A DNA stretch of 64,000 nucleotides from Leptolyngbya sp. CCY15150 (GCF_016888135.1 NZ_JACSWB010000147.1:124001-188000), one strand, 5' to 3'. Shown: positions 9,031-17,617, counted from the first letter of the stretch. Notes: generated from the letters alone by a model not told the origin. Numbers and translations are program-made.

Positions 9031-9237
9031 ATGCCGACTAATGCTTCGTTAGAGGAACGTCTTGCAGCAATAGAAGCTGCGATCGCTCAATTGCAGCAGC
9101 AAACTGAAATCTCTCAACAGGTGAACTGGCTGCAACAAATTACCGGGTCATTCAAGGATGAGCCTGCCTTTGAAGAGGTACTTGCCTATGGACGAGCAAT
9201 CCGCCAAGGGAATGAGTCTCTACTGGCTGAGTACTAG
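9031..9237 (+). CDS. small antitoxin-like protein, 68 aa
   Basis: A 68-residue protein starting MPTNASLEERLAAIEAAIAQ with a short coiled coil to about residue 35, then ITGSFKDEPAFEEVLAYGRA. The second part is a pattern I know from cyanobacterial antitoxins that precede VapC-type PIN toxins. The strong ribosome site AAGGAGG at 9018-9024 places the start at 9031 instead of 9001. No VapC gene follows; 76 bp later brnT begins. It may be an orphan, or its toxin was replaced by the brnT/brnA module. Confidence 0.6.
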   Translation: MPTNASLEERLAAIEAAIAQLQQQTEISQQVNWLQQITGSFKDEPAFEEVLAYGRAIRQGNESLLAEY

Positions 9238-9312
9238 AAATTAAGTCGAATCCAGGCATTTAGCGCTAGCATGTATTTACATCGTCAATACATATTGCCT
9301 ACAATATAGGGC

Positions 9313-9609
9313 ATGGATGTATATTTCGTGCTCAATGGCATTACCTTCGCTTGGAATGACGAGAAGGCTAGGGTTAATCCCCTAAAGCATAATGGAGTTA
9401 CCTTCCAGCAAGCTGCGGAGGCTTTCTTCGATCCATTCCTTATGGTGGTTGATGCAAGTCGCAATGATGAAGCCCGCGATGCTGTCATTGGTTTGGACAG
9501 ACGCTGGAATCTTTTATATGTCGTCTATATCGAGCGTGAAAACGACACCATTAGGATTATTTCGGCACGCAAAGCGACAAGCAAGGAACGTGAGTACTAT
9601 GAAGGTTGA
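9313..9609 (+). CDS. brnT: BrnT-family type II toxin
   Basis: A 98-residue protein with the BrnT pattern: FAWNDEKARVNPLKHNGVTF near the N terminus, FFDPF in the middle, and the C-terminal IRIISARKATSKEREYYE with the conserved Ser-Ala-Arg-Lys and Glu-Arg-x-x-Tyr. BrnT is a RelE-fold ribonuclease that blocks translation when not bound by BrnA. The gene order toxin-antitoxin and an 11-bp overlap with the next gene fit the BrnT/BrnA system. Confidence 0.88.
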   Translation: MDVYFVLNGITFAWNDEKARVNPLKHNGVTFQQAAEAFFDPFLMVVDASRNDEARDAVIGLDRRWNLLYVVYIERENDTIRIISARKATSKEREYYEG

Positions 9610-9883
9610 TGCTTTGAAACAACGCTTGAATAGAGATCGGCCCATGACAGCGATTACGATTCGGATGCCAGACGATGTGATTGAAGATCTGAAGCGTCTA
9701 GCTCCACTATTGGGTTTTTCGGGGTATCAGCCATTGGCACGGGCCTACATTGGTCAAGGGCTGCGTGCCGACCTTGAGCGATTAGAGGGCGATACTGTCT
9801 CTGCGTTGATTGCCAGCTTGAAGCGCCATGGTGTGAGTGATGAAGTCCTTCAGGAAGCACTGGATGAGGCTACGCAGCGCTAG
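9599..9883 (+). CDS. brnA: BrnA-like antitoxin
   Basis: A 94-residue protein. The stretch TAITIRMPDDVIEDLKRLAP with the following GYQPLARAYI is a ribbon-helix-helix (MetJ/Arc-type) DNA-binding unit, as in BrnA, though the spacing differs from the standard BrnA sequence. It should bind BrnT and repress the operon promoter upstream of 9313. The ATG at 9599 lies inside the end of brnT, so the two genes are translationally coupled. A second ATG at 9644, just before the ribbon-helix-helix, is an alternative start. Confidence 0.75.
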   Translation: MKVDALKQRLNRDRPMTAITIRMPDDVIEDLKRLAPLLGFSGYQPLARAYIGQGLRADLERLEGDTVSALIASLKRHGVSDEVLQEALDEATQR

Positions 9884-10118
9884 CTTAGAACTCAATGGTG
9901 CGGACGGAACCATCCATCTGTGGGAATTCGACTGAATTCGACTGCAGGCAACGATCTCTGCTCTACCATGCTCATCGGCTTATGGCAGATGTTTCGTGGC
10001 TAAATCAGGTATCCTATCGGTCACTAGTACTTTGATACAGAAGTAACCCGCCTATTTGCTAAGGCGGAAAACCTTGTGTGTCCTGGATTTTTTCGTTCTT
10101 CTGTTTTGCAGCACGAAC
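9884..10118. other. gap after brnA
   Basis: No gene or RNA seen. A 10-bp sequence (gaattcgact) is tandemly repeated near 9926-9945. The two flanking genes converge here. Confidence 0.5.
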
Positions 10119-10730
10119 CTAGGCGCTGGCGGGCAGTCGGTAGGTGACTTTGCTATCGTTAACTACGATGCTGCCTTGCTTTTCCAGATGTTTCATCAAC
10201 AGATCTAAATCCCGAGGCGCTAGCTTTTTGGCAAATAAAGCGTGAATTGAATTGCTGAGGGTTGTCACCGTTCTAGGGCGAGAGTTCCCTCGTTTGGATA
10301 AGTCCTCAATGATCACCTTGATGCGTTCTTCGGTGCTATCAGGAGACTCTGGCGCTAGTGCTTTTGCCAAGGGAATATCTGTAATCGCTGGATGTCTCTG
10401 AATAAGGATTTGCTTGCTTTTCAGATGCTTGACCAATGGATCATATCCCGTATCCTTGGAAATAATATGGAAGTAGTGATCGGGGGATGCTTGGGAAAGT
10501 TGACCGATGTAGAAGGCAAGATGGAAGTCTAGAGAATTCGATCCGCAGTTTTCAATTTTGATGTAGCGACCGCGATCGCCCATCTGCTGTAAGGAATCGG
10601 CAAACTCAAAGGGTACTTTAGATTGATTGCAGCCAATAAACACCATCGCTCTAAAAATGGGGTCTTGGAGTGCATAAAGGTTGGGCGGTTGAACATTTTC
10701 GTAGTCAACCAGCACATGATTAATCTTCAC
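10119..10730 (-). CDS. NYN/PIN-like domain protein
   Basis: A 203-residue protein. The start INHVLVDYENVQPPNL carries the Asp-Tyr-Glu-Asn typical of the NYN/PIN_11-like nuclease fold; SLDFHLAFYIGQLSQ and HIISKDTGYDPLVKHL supply the further conserved acidic residues (the latter like the SGDxDF motif of NYN proteins). Residues about 130-203 form a separate helical domain, perhaps winged helix (TVTTLSNSIHALFAKKLAPR). Proteins of this architecture are frequent in cyanobacteria and proteobacteria and are expected to cleave or bind RNA; the target is unknown. It stands alone and converges with brnA. Confidence 0.75.
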   Translation of the reverse strand: MKINHVLVDYENVQPPNLYALQDPIFRAMVFIGCNQSKVPFEFADSLQQMGDRGRYIKIENCGSNSLDFHLAFYIGQLSQASPDHYFHIISKDTGYDPLVKHLKSKQILIQRHPAITDIPLAKALAPESPDSTEERIKVIIEDLSKRGNSRPRTVTTLSNSIHALFAKKLAPRDLDLLMKHLEKQGSIVVNDSKVTYRLPASA

Positions 10731-11156
10731 TCGTACTTATCCTGTTGCTGACTATGATATCTCTAAAGGGGCTGGGTGCTTGGTGGTGCCAGTGCAGTGA
10801 GCAAGGTGTTGATGAACAGATAGGGGGCGTTGGTTCCGATACTTCACGGTCAACTGTTTAGGCTAGAAATCCTCATAGCCTTAGACTTCAGATGCGATCG
10901 CTCTATGGGGCATGGCGATGATCGGACTGTAGTTGCATGTATGACATAGAATGCCCAGTCTTGCCATTAAAATCACTCATGGTTTTAACTACGAGATCTG
11001 GGTTGCTTTTTCCAGACAACTAGGGAAATGTGATGGCGCGATCGCCCTATCATCCATTCTGAAAAGTGGCACAGAGAATCGGCAAGACAAGAATCTCCGC
11101 TGCATTCTGGAACTAACGCAATGAATCTATGAGTCGTTTCTCTCCCCAATTGTTCC
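10731..11156. other. divergent promoter gap before the KAS/HDO unit
   Basis: About 430 bp between two genes read outward. It contains two HIP1-type sites and no supported gene or RNA. The promoter of the ketosynthase operon must be here but no clear -35/-10 pair stands out. Confidence 0.5.
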
Positions 11157-13007
11157 ATGCAAAACGCCTACATTACCCAAATTGGCAAATTCCTGCCCGG
11201 TGACCCCATTGGCAATGATCAAATGGAAGACTACCTTGGACGGGTGGGCGATCGCCCCTCGCGGGTGAAGTCGCGCATCCTCAAAAGCAATGGCATTCAG
11301 CAGCGATACTATGCCCTCGATCGCCAGCAGCAGCCCACGGCGACGAATAGCCAGATGGCGGCGGCGGCGGTGCGCGATCTGTTGCAGCGTGCAGACCTTG
11401 AGCCTCAAACCATTGACCTGCTAGCCTGCGGCACCACTTGGCCAGATCTGCTGGTGCCGGGTTTTGCCAGTATGGTGCATGGCGAACTGTCGGAACTGTC
11501 GCCCCTGGAGGCAGTATCCAATCAGGGGGTTTGCTGTGCGGGGGTGGCGTCGTTGAACTATGCTACGGCCCAGGTGCAGTTGGGGAAGCGTCAGAATGCG
11601 ATCGCCGTGGCCTCGGAACTGGCGTCGCGGTTGTTTAAACACAGTCGCTTTGAGGCGGAGGATGCTATTCAAGCGGGGCAGTCGCTATCCTTTGATGTGG
11701 AATTTTTGCGCTGGATGTTATCCGATGGGGCGGGTGCTCTGTTGGTACAGAATCATCCGGCTGCTCAGGGAATAAGTTTATGCATTGATTGGATCGAGTC
11801 GGTATCCCATGCCAATGCTTATCCGGTCTGTATGTATGCTGGGGTGGATAGCCCAGATACGCTAAAGGGCTGGATGGATTATCCCTCCTATGAAGCGGCG
11901 GCTAGGCAAGGGGTGATCAATCTACGGCAAAATATTCGCTTGCTGGATCAGGTCATTCGTTTAGGCATTGAGGGCTGGCTGCGCTTGATTGAACGGGGGC
12001 GGGTGCGTCCAGAGGAGATCGATTGGCTCCTCTGTCACTATTCATCCCACTTTTTCCGGGGTCAGATTGTAGACTTGTTAACCAAAGCCGGCTGTATGAT
12101 TCCGGAGGAAAAGTGGTTTACTAATCTCTATACCCGAGGAAATACGGGGTGTGCCTCTATTTACCTGATGCTGGAGGAACTCTTCCAGTCGGGTAAGCTC
12201 CAGCCGGGGCAAACCATCTTTTGCTTTGTGCCCGAAAGCGGCCGGTTTACCACCGCCTACATGAAGCTGACGGTGGTGGAAGGGGCGGTGCGGGCGGTGA
12301 GTCTACCCACGGCTGCTGCACCGGTTCAGGTGCCTGCAGAAGCTGTAGATGCTTCGACCGTTTCGGCGGATCTTCTGCGACGTCTAGCGCTGGTGTGGCT
12401 GGAGTTTGAGCGCCAGTTGCGATCGCTCCCCATGATTCGCCGCCTGCATCGCGGGGAGTTCACCTTGGATGACTACAAGGCCCTGCTGCGCAATCTGCGT
12501 CCTCAGGTTGTGGAAGGAGCTCGGTGGATTGCTCGGGCGGCATCGAATATGACCGATTTTCGGCTGCGGTCTACATTTATTGGCCATGCCCAGGATGAAC
12601 ATCGAGATTTCCAGATGCTGGAGCGCAATTATGTATCTGTCGGGGGTGACTTAGAGGAGATTGTCAACGCTGAAAAGAATCTTGGTTCCGAGGCGCTATC
12701 GGCCTTTATTTTCCATCAAGCCTCCCGCGAGAATCCTGTGGACTTGGTGGGCAGTATGTTTATGATCGAGGGGCTGGGCAATCAGTTGGCGGGGCAATGG
12801 GCCACCTTGATCCAGCAAACCCTGGGATTGACCAAAGAGCAGGTTTCTTTCCTGGCCTATCACAGTGCCAATGATGAATCCCACATTGCTAAACTTGATG
12901 CCATTCTCAATGCCGAATGGATGACCGCAGCGATCGCTGATCGGATTGTGAAAACTGCCCAAGTCACGGCTCGTTTGTATGTGCTGCAATTGGAGGAAAT
13001 TCGCTAA
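11157..13007 (+). CDS. ketoacyl synthase III fused to haem-oxygenase-like diiron oxidase domain
   Basis: A 616-residue two-domain protein. Residues 1 to about 375 are a thiolase-fold ketoacyl-ACP synthase III with an intact triad: C127 (in GVCCAGV), H294 (in LLCHYSSH) and N329 (in RGNTGCAS), so it should condense an acyl thioester. Residues about 376-405 are a Pro/Ala-rich linker. Residues about 405-616 are helical and resemble the HDO superfamily (UndA, CADD, BesC, SznF): E453, the stretch HAQDEHRD (477-484), E538 in MIEG, and the exact H-x3-D-x2-H motif H569/D573/H576. A natural reading is that the synthase makes a beta-keto or condensed acyl product that the diiron domain then oxidises or decarboxylates. 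It is coupled to the next gene by TAATG. The start at 11157 matches the usual N terminus of KAS III. Confidence 0.8.
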   Translation: MQNAYITQIGKFLPGDPIGNDQMEDYLGRVGDRPSRVKSRILKSNGIQQRYYALDRQQQPTATNSQMAAAAVRDLLQRADLEPQTIDLLACGTTWPDLLVPGFASMVHGELSELSPLEAVSNQGVCCAGVASLNYATAQVQLGKRQNAIAVASELASRLFKHSRFEAEDAIQAGQSLSFDVEFLRWMLSDGAGALLVQNHPAAQGISLCIDWIESVSHANAYPVCMYAGVDSPDTLKGWMDYPSYEAAARQGVINLRQNIRLLDQVIRLGIEGWLRLIERGRVRPEEIDWLLCHYSSHFFRGQIVDLLTKAGCMIPEEKWFTNLYTRGNTGCASIYLMLEELFQSGKLQPGQTIFCFVPESGRFTTAYMKLTVVEGAVRAVSLPTAAAPVQVPAEAVDASTVSADLLRRLALVWLEFERQLRSLPMIRRLHRGEFTLDDYKALLRNLRPQVVEGARWIARAASNMTDFRLRSTFIGHAQDEHRDFQMLERNYVSVGGDLEEIVNAEKNLGSEALSAFIFHQASRENPVDLVGSMFMIEGLGNQLAGQWATLIQQTLGLTKEQVSFLAYHSANDESHIAKLDAILNAEWMTAAIADRIVKTAQVTARLYVLQLEEIR

Positions 13008-13918
13008 TGGTGTGGATACCTGAACAACGCGATCGCCGCGATCCTAGCACCTGGGATACGCTTTATCTTGACCAAGCAATTCCGGTGGATCCCGTCGCTA
13101 AGTCCTACATGGTGAAGGATCTCAAAAGCTGGTCGCGAAATTATTTACTGATTCCAATCAAGGTCATGGCTAATGTGGGGCTGGCCTGCATTATGACCCT
13201 GAAGCGACTGTTACCCTTTCAGTTTCGCGCCTATGGGTTTATGCATAAAATGGCGGCTTGGTTTTTGCAAACCTTTGTGACACCAGAAGCCTGTTATTTA
13301 ATTGTGCGCCATCTATGTATCGGATCCAATATTGTCAATTTCCTCATTGATAATGGCCCTGATCCCACCATAGAGCGATCGCCCCTCTATCCCCGTACGG
13401 TGGCAGATCTGGCAGATCAGGCATTCCTAGAACATGATCTGATTTTGTATAACTTCGTGCTGGATTACCATGAAGCCCAAACTCGTAATCCTGATTGGTT
13501 AGACCAAGTTCGCCGGCGCGGACTCGATTTCAGCAGCGTTCAGCCCGTACATCTAGATATAGACGTGAGCCAACGAGGCTGGCTGCAGGTGCTGGATTTG
13601 GAATGTGCGGTGGAGTTGTTTAAGATTATTTATTCGTTTTGTCTCACCAGCGCTGAGTTCGAACGGGCAGTGATTTCCCTGCAGTTTGATGAAAACTTTG
13701 GGCTATACGTCAGCAAAATCACCGGCGATTATGACTGGAACCACGTCGTGCGCAATCGCCATCCCCTTGCGCCCAACAGTCCTTTTGCCGCAGCCCGCAA
13801 TTTGATGATCCACGGCATCACCTCCGAATATCTTTACCGATATCTGGAGCTAAGTGCTGAGAGCGATCGCGCCTCCCGTCTGTCCGTGGAGATGTCTACA
13901 CAGACCCAGCCAACATGA
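13007..13918 (+). CDS. unrecognised helical protein coupled to the KAS/HDO gene
   Basis: I do not recognise this 303-residue protein. Its ATG overlaps the stop of the previous gene by one base (TAATG), so translation is coupled and a shared pathway is likely. Residues about 45-110 contain amphipathic to hydrophobic helices (YLLIPIKVMANVGLACIMTL, then FMHKMAAWFLQTFVTPEACY), which may bind a membrane or a lipid. Conserved-looking acidic and His residues are spaced along helices (PEACYLIVRHL, FLEHDLILYNFVLDYHEA, LDLECAVELFKIIY), compatible with a metal site but not proof of one. The C-terminal 20 residues are Ser/Thr rich. It could be an acyl carrier partner, a second oxidase or a product-handling protein. 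Confidence 0.7.
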   Translation: MVWIPEQRDRRDPSTWDTLYLDQAIPVDPVAKSYMVKDLKSWSRNYLLIPIKVMANVGLACIMTLKRLLPFQFRAYGFMHKMAAWFLQTFVTPEACYLIVRHLCIGSNIVNFLIDNGPDPTIERSPLYPRTVADLADQAFLEHDLILYNFVLDYHEAQTRNPDWLDQVRRRGLDFSSVQPVHLDIDVSQRGWLQVLDLECAVELFKIIYSFCLTSAEFERAVISLQFDENFGLYVSKITGDYDWNHVVRNRHPLAPNSPFAAARNLMIHGITSEYLYRYLELSAESDRASRLSVEMSTQTQPT

Positions 13919-13928
13919 AGTTCGATAA

Positions 13929-15215
13929 CTAACGCTGGTTCCAGGCCTGTTCTGCATCCGCGATCGCCTGTTCAACGGTCTTCTGGTCAAGCATCGCAGC
14001 CTGCAGATTCTCGTAGACAATTTTCTGCAGTACCTTGATGTCTTCAAGGGGGGGCAGCAACACCTCCGCCTCGCCCATTTGGCTAGCGCTCACCACCCGC
14101 GCCTGATCGGCTGGGGCTGCATCATCAGCGATTTGGGTAAAATACTCGTCTTCCAAGGCGGCTATTGTGGAAGGCAGCACGTTGGCTTCTTTAGCAAAGG
14201 CGAGTTGATTAGCGTCGTTGGTGACGTAGAGGGCAAACTTCACGGCAGCTTCGGGGCTGTCGGTGCTGCGGGGGACGACTAAGTTCATCACGGCAACATT
14301 CTTAGCGCCAGTGGTGCCGGTAATCTGAGGTGTGGCGATGGAGGTGGCAGCGATCGCGGGAGCATTGGTGGCGATCGTCGAGAGAAATTGGGGCCCGGTA
14401 GATAGCAAGGCTACTTCCCCGGATTGGTAAAGTTCAATGGCGCGACGATGTCCTTGGGTCAGGGCTTCACGGGGCAGGAGGCCGTCTTTATAGAGGGTGA
14501 CCCAATAGTCAAAGGCGGCAAGCCCTGCAGGTGTATTGAAGGCCGCTTGCCCTTGCTCATCGACTAATTGCACGCCCATTTTCACAAAAGATTGCAGCAC
14601 TTCGGCAGAGTCTTCTGGCACAAAGGAGACGAAAAAGGCGTACTTACCGGTGCGTTCCCGTATTTGGGCAGCAGCGGCAGCGAGTTCCTCAAAGGTGCTG
14701 GGCGGGGTGGTGATGCCAGCCTCGTCTAGAATGGCCGTATTGCTAATGGTGATACTGGTGGCTAGGTACCAAGGCAGGGCAAAGCTTTGACCATTGAGGC
14801 TATTGGCTTGCCAAATCTTGGATAGATACTGTTGCTGCACCTCAGCAGGCACCTGCTCGTTCAAATCTAGCCAGGCATTGCGACCGGCTAACTGCAGGGC
14901 AAAGTCGGGGTTGAGGTTGACTACGTCTGGGGCTGTACCGGCGGATACGGCCGTGAGGATTTTGCTCTGCATGTCTGACCAAGGCACATCCACCCAACGC
15001 ACGGCCAGGTCGGGATTGTCGGACTCAAATTCGGCGATCAAGGTATTGAAATAGTCTGTGAAGTCGGGCTGGAGCTGCATCGTCCAAAACTCAATTTCTT
15101 GGCGACCATCAGCGGATTGCCCAGACGGCGTGCCGCTACAGCCAAGCAATGCACTGAGCAGGATGCCTAGGACTGCAAATAGGCTGAACCGTTTCCAACT
15201 CTTCCACCGTTTCAT
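13929..15215 (-). CDS. ABC transporter substrate-binding lipoprotein, sugar type
   Basis: A 428-residue extracytoplasmic solute-binding protein (family 1). A signal peptide with lipobox ends at C26 (SALLGC), so it should be anchored in the outer leaflet of the inner membrane. The mature part has the usual motifs: IEFWTMQ, TAPDVVNLNPDFA, LPWYLATS, and a C-terminal Gly-Lys-free region typical of sugar binders. The substrate is not evident; sugars such as glucosylglycerol, maltose or trehalose are common for this family. No permease or ATPase gene is nearby, so the rest of the transporter is encoded elsewhere. It converges with the helical protein gene (10 bp gap). Confidence 0.88.
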   Translation of the reverse strand: MKRWKSWKRFSLFAVLGILLSALLGCSGTPSGQSADGRQEIEFWTMQLQPDFTDYFNTLIAEFESDNPDLAVRWVDVPWSDMQSKILTAVSAGTAPDVVNLNPDFALQLAGRNAWLDLNEQVPAEVQQQYLSKIWQANSLNGQSFALPWYLATSITISNTAILDEAGITTPPSTFEELAAAAAQIRERTGKYAFFVSFVPEDSAEVLQSFVKMGVQLVDEQGQAAFNTPAGLAAFDYWVTLYKDGLLPREALTQGHRRAIELYQSGEVALLSTGPQFLSTIATNAPAIAATSIATPQITGTTGAKNVAVMNLVVPRSTDSPEAAVKFALYVTNDANQLAFAKEANVLPSTIAALEDEYFTQIADDAAPADQARVVSASQMGEAEVLLPPLEDIKVLQKIVYENLQAAMLDQKTVEQAIADAEQAWNQR

Positions 15216-15414
15216 ATGCGATCGCTCTTGTTCTGGACGTGTAATTCTGGACGTGGGACGTAAATGTCATGAATGCAGCCTAAATTATCGCACCTCGTTT
15301 CAGCGATCGCCCTCCGCTGATTGGATTCGATGCCACATTTGCGTAAAGTAATGTAAAGATGCAACTGTGTTCACATTAAGAGCGATCGCCTCTGTTCATC
15401 CTTGGGAGCTTTCT

Positions 15415-15963
15415 ATGGATAACCCCATTTTGCCTTCGACTGCCTTTCTGACTGTCTTACTAGCGATCGGCCTACTGTTTTTCATCCGCGCTTCCACCAA
15501 AGACCGGATTGAGGTGAGTCAACTGCTGGCTGACCAGCCCCAAGAGACCTTGCTGGAATCGCTTCAGAGCTATTTCAGCGATCGCGCCTATGTGATCACG
15601 GCGGTGGATGCGGAGACGGAGCAAGTCACCTATGAAGGTTTTGTCAGTCCCAGCATTTTTCTGGCTGTATTTCTGACGCTCTTGGCAGCAGTCGGGTTTC
15701 TTTGCTTGGCTCTAGTGTTGGCTATGCTGGTGCCAGCGACGGCTGGTTGGGCGATCGGTTTAGTGGCTCTGGCACCCTTGGCGGGGGTGTTCTATTGGAA
15801 AAAGTCGGCGCGTCCGGAAACGGTGTACCTGAAGGTGGAAACCGTCGCGCTAGACGATCCATCCTCCCCAGACCCCCGCAGTTTGGTCACTGTCACCGGG
15901 CATCGGGATGAGCTGGCTGAGTTGCAGCGATCGCTGAAGCTGAAGCTGGTGGAGTCCGACTGA
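15415..15963 (+). CDS. CCB1-type cofactor assembly protein of complex C
   Basis: A 182-residue membrane protein starting MDNPILPSTAFLTVLLAIGL, followed by FFIRASTKDR, a pattern I associate with the cyanobacterial CCB1 homologues (cofactor assembly of complex C, subunit B). CCB proteins attach haem c(n) to cytochrome b6 of the b6f complex. Hydrophobic helices are at about 6-24 and, as a pair, 78-130; the part between and the C-terminal about 50 residues are soluble. The ATG at 15415 gives the usual N terminus; the longer frame from 15367 runs through a HIP1 site and does not look like protein. Confidence 0.7.
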   Translation: MDNPILPSTAFLTVLLAIGLLFFIRASTKDRIEVSQLLADQPQETLLESLQSYFSDRAYVITAVDAETEQVTYEGFVSPSIFLAVFLTLLAAVGFLCLALVLAMLVPATAGWAIGLVALAPLAGVFYWKKSARPETVYLKVETVALDDPSSPDPRSLVTVTGHRDELAELQRSLKLKLVESD

Positions 15964-16034
15964 GAGCTGGGATGAAAGGGTATTGTCCGGACGTGACCCT
16001 CGTTCCTACACATTGACCAACACAACGTTGATGA

Positions 16035-17276
16035 CTAGTCCAGCAGAATGATCCGCACTGAACCGCCGATGGGAATTTGCTTCTGACCGATGGGGATGAT
16101 GGCAAGACTGTTGGTCTGCGCCAAGTTGATCAAGTTACCGGAGCTATGGCTGCCGCCCGCCAGGTTAAATTCATAGGCTCCATTCAGGTAGTAGGTGGAG
16201 CCCCAGAGATAGGTTTCCCGCTTGCCATCCGACTTGAGCAGTTGACTAGGGTGCCCCATAACAAAGGTGGGACGCCAATCCGTTGTGATGCCCGATAGCT
16301 TGCGTAGGGCCGGCTGCACAAAGCGCCAGACGCTCACCAGCGCTGACACTGGATTGCCCGGTAGCCCAAAATATAGATGCGATCGCCCCTCTCGTTCCAA
16401 GGTGGCAACGGTTAGGGGTTTACCAGGTTTGACGGCCACAGCGCGAATGTGGAGGGTGCCGCCCAGGTCTGCCAAAATCCGATCAACATAGTCATAATCT
16501 CCCACGGAAACGCCGCCGGAGGAGAGCACCATATCGCTCTGGGCAACCGCTTGGGCGATCGCTGCCTTGAGCTGATCAGGATCATCAGGCACAATGCCCA
16601 AACAAATCGCCTCTGCGCCGGTGCGCTGCACCAAGGCGGCTAGGGCATATTGGTTGGAATCTACAATCTGACCCGGCTGCAAGGGTTGTTCTGGGGAGAC
16701 CAGCTCGTTGCCGGTGGACAAAATTGCCACCCGCGGCCGCCGATACACCTGCACCTGAGGGCATTGGGCCGCCGCCAGTACGGCAATATCTGCCGCTCCT
16801 AAACGCGTGCCGGCCCGCAGTAAGGTTTGCCCGGCTTTGTAGTACGCGCCCTGCCGCCGCACGAAGTCGCCTCGTTTGGGAGGTTCCATGATAAAGATGC
16901 GATCGCCCTCGCGCTGGGTATGCTCTTGCATAATCACGGTATCGGCCCCCTCGGGGAGCATGCCGCCGGTGAAAATCCTGGCTGCTTGCCCTGCGCCCAC
17001 GGATTGCTGGGGGAGGTAGCCTGCGGGAATTTCTTCGGTAATGGTTAGGGACACGGGCTTGCCCGCGCCCTCTGTCTTGGTATCCATGAACCGTACGGCA
17101 TACCCATCCATGGCCGAATTGTCCCAGTGGGGAAAGTCAAGGGAACTAACGACATCCTCCGCCAAAATGCGCCCATCGGCAGCCAGCAGCGACACAGATT
17201 CGCTGTCCTGCTTAGCATCGAGGGGGGTCATTAAGTCAAGAATTTTGGCTTCGGCTTGGTTAACGGGCATCAGCAT
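16035..17276 (-). CDS. moeA: molybdopterin molybdotransferase
   Basis: A 413-residue protein, the usual MoeA length. It inserts molybdate into adenylated molybdopterin in the last step of molybdenum cofactor synthesis, needed for example by nitrate reductase. Seen are the N-terminal VNQAEAKILDL, LDFPHWDNSAMDGYAVR, PAGYLPQQSVGAGQAARIFT, the MPTb-fold SSGGVSVGDYDYV, and the C-terminal KPGKPL and LPGNPVSA. I chose ATG 17276 (a GAGGAG ribosome site lies 12 bases upstream). The frame stays open to 17450 but the extra part is encoded by short GT-rich repeats and has no family similarity. Confidence 0.92.
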   Translation of the reverse strand: MLMPVNQAEAKILDLMTPLDAKQDSESVSLLAADGRILAEDVVSSLDFPHWDNSAMDGYAVRFMDTKTEGAGKPVSLTITEEIPAGYLPQQSVGAGQAARIFTGGMLPEGADTVIMQEHTQREGDRIFIMEPPKRGDFVRRQGAYYKAGQTLLRAGTRLGAADIAVLAAAQCPQVQVYRRPRVAILSTGNELVSPEQPLQPGQIVDSNQYALAALVQRTGAEAICLGIVPDDPDQLKAAIAQAVAQSDMVLSSGGVSVGDYDYVDRILADLGGTLHIRAVAVKPGKPLTVATLEREGRSHLYFGLPGNPVSALVSVWRFVQPALRKLSGITTDWRPTFVMGHPSQLLKSDGKRETYLWGSTYYLNGAYEFNLAGGSHSSGNLINLAQTNSLAIIPIGQKQIPIGGSVRIILLD

Positions 17277-17299
17277 GGAAATGGGTCGCTCCTCGTGAG

Positions 17300-17375
17300 G
17301 GTAGAACGTGGGGTTGGAATGTTGGTTTGGAATGTGAGGTTGGGATGTGAGGTTGGGACTGGCGAGACAAGCGTT
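17300..17375. repeat. short GT-rich tandem repeat upstream of moeA
   Basis: Degenerate units of the form ggttgg(g)atgtga occur four times between about 17310 and 17360. They lie in the leader of moeA and artificially extend its reading frame. Confidence 0.6.
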
Positions 17376-17617
17376 GGCAGGCTTAGACCCTAGGTCGGGC
17401 GATGCTCCCGCTTGAATAGATGGAGGCTCGCCCGTAGGATGAGAAGGCATCCATCTCCGAGGAACCCCTCAGGGTCATCGGAGATGGTCAAAGAGCTGGT
17501 GATCTCGCGAATTGTGGAGAAAGAGTGCTAGGAATTGCACAGAACCGCCATCGTATGAAATAATTGAAATTTGTGTCTGTAATTATTCTCGTCTCGTAAT
17601 CTCGTTGTCGCAAAACT

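Noticed and set aside
17277-17450. Longer N terminus for MoeA
   Set aside because: Encoded by GT-rich short repeats; the family starts near VNQAEA, and a ribosome site precedes ATG 17276.
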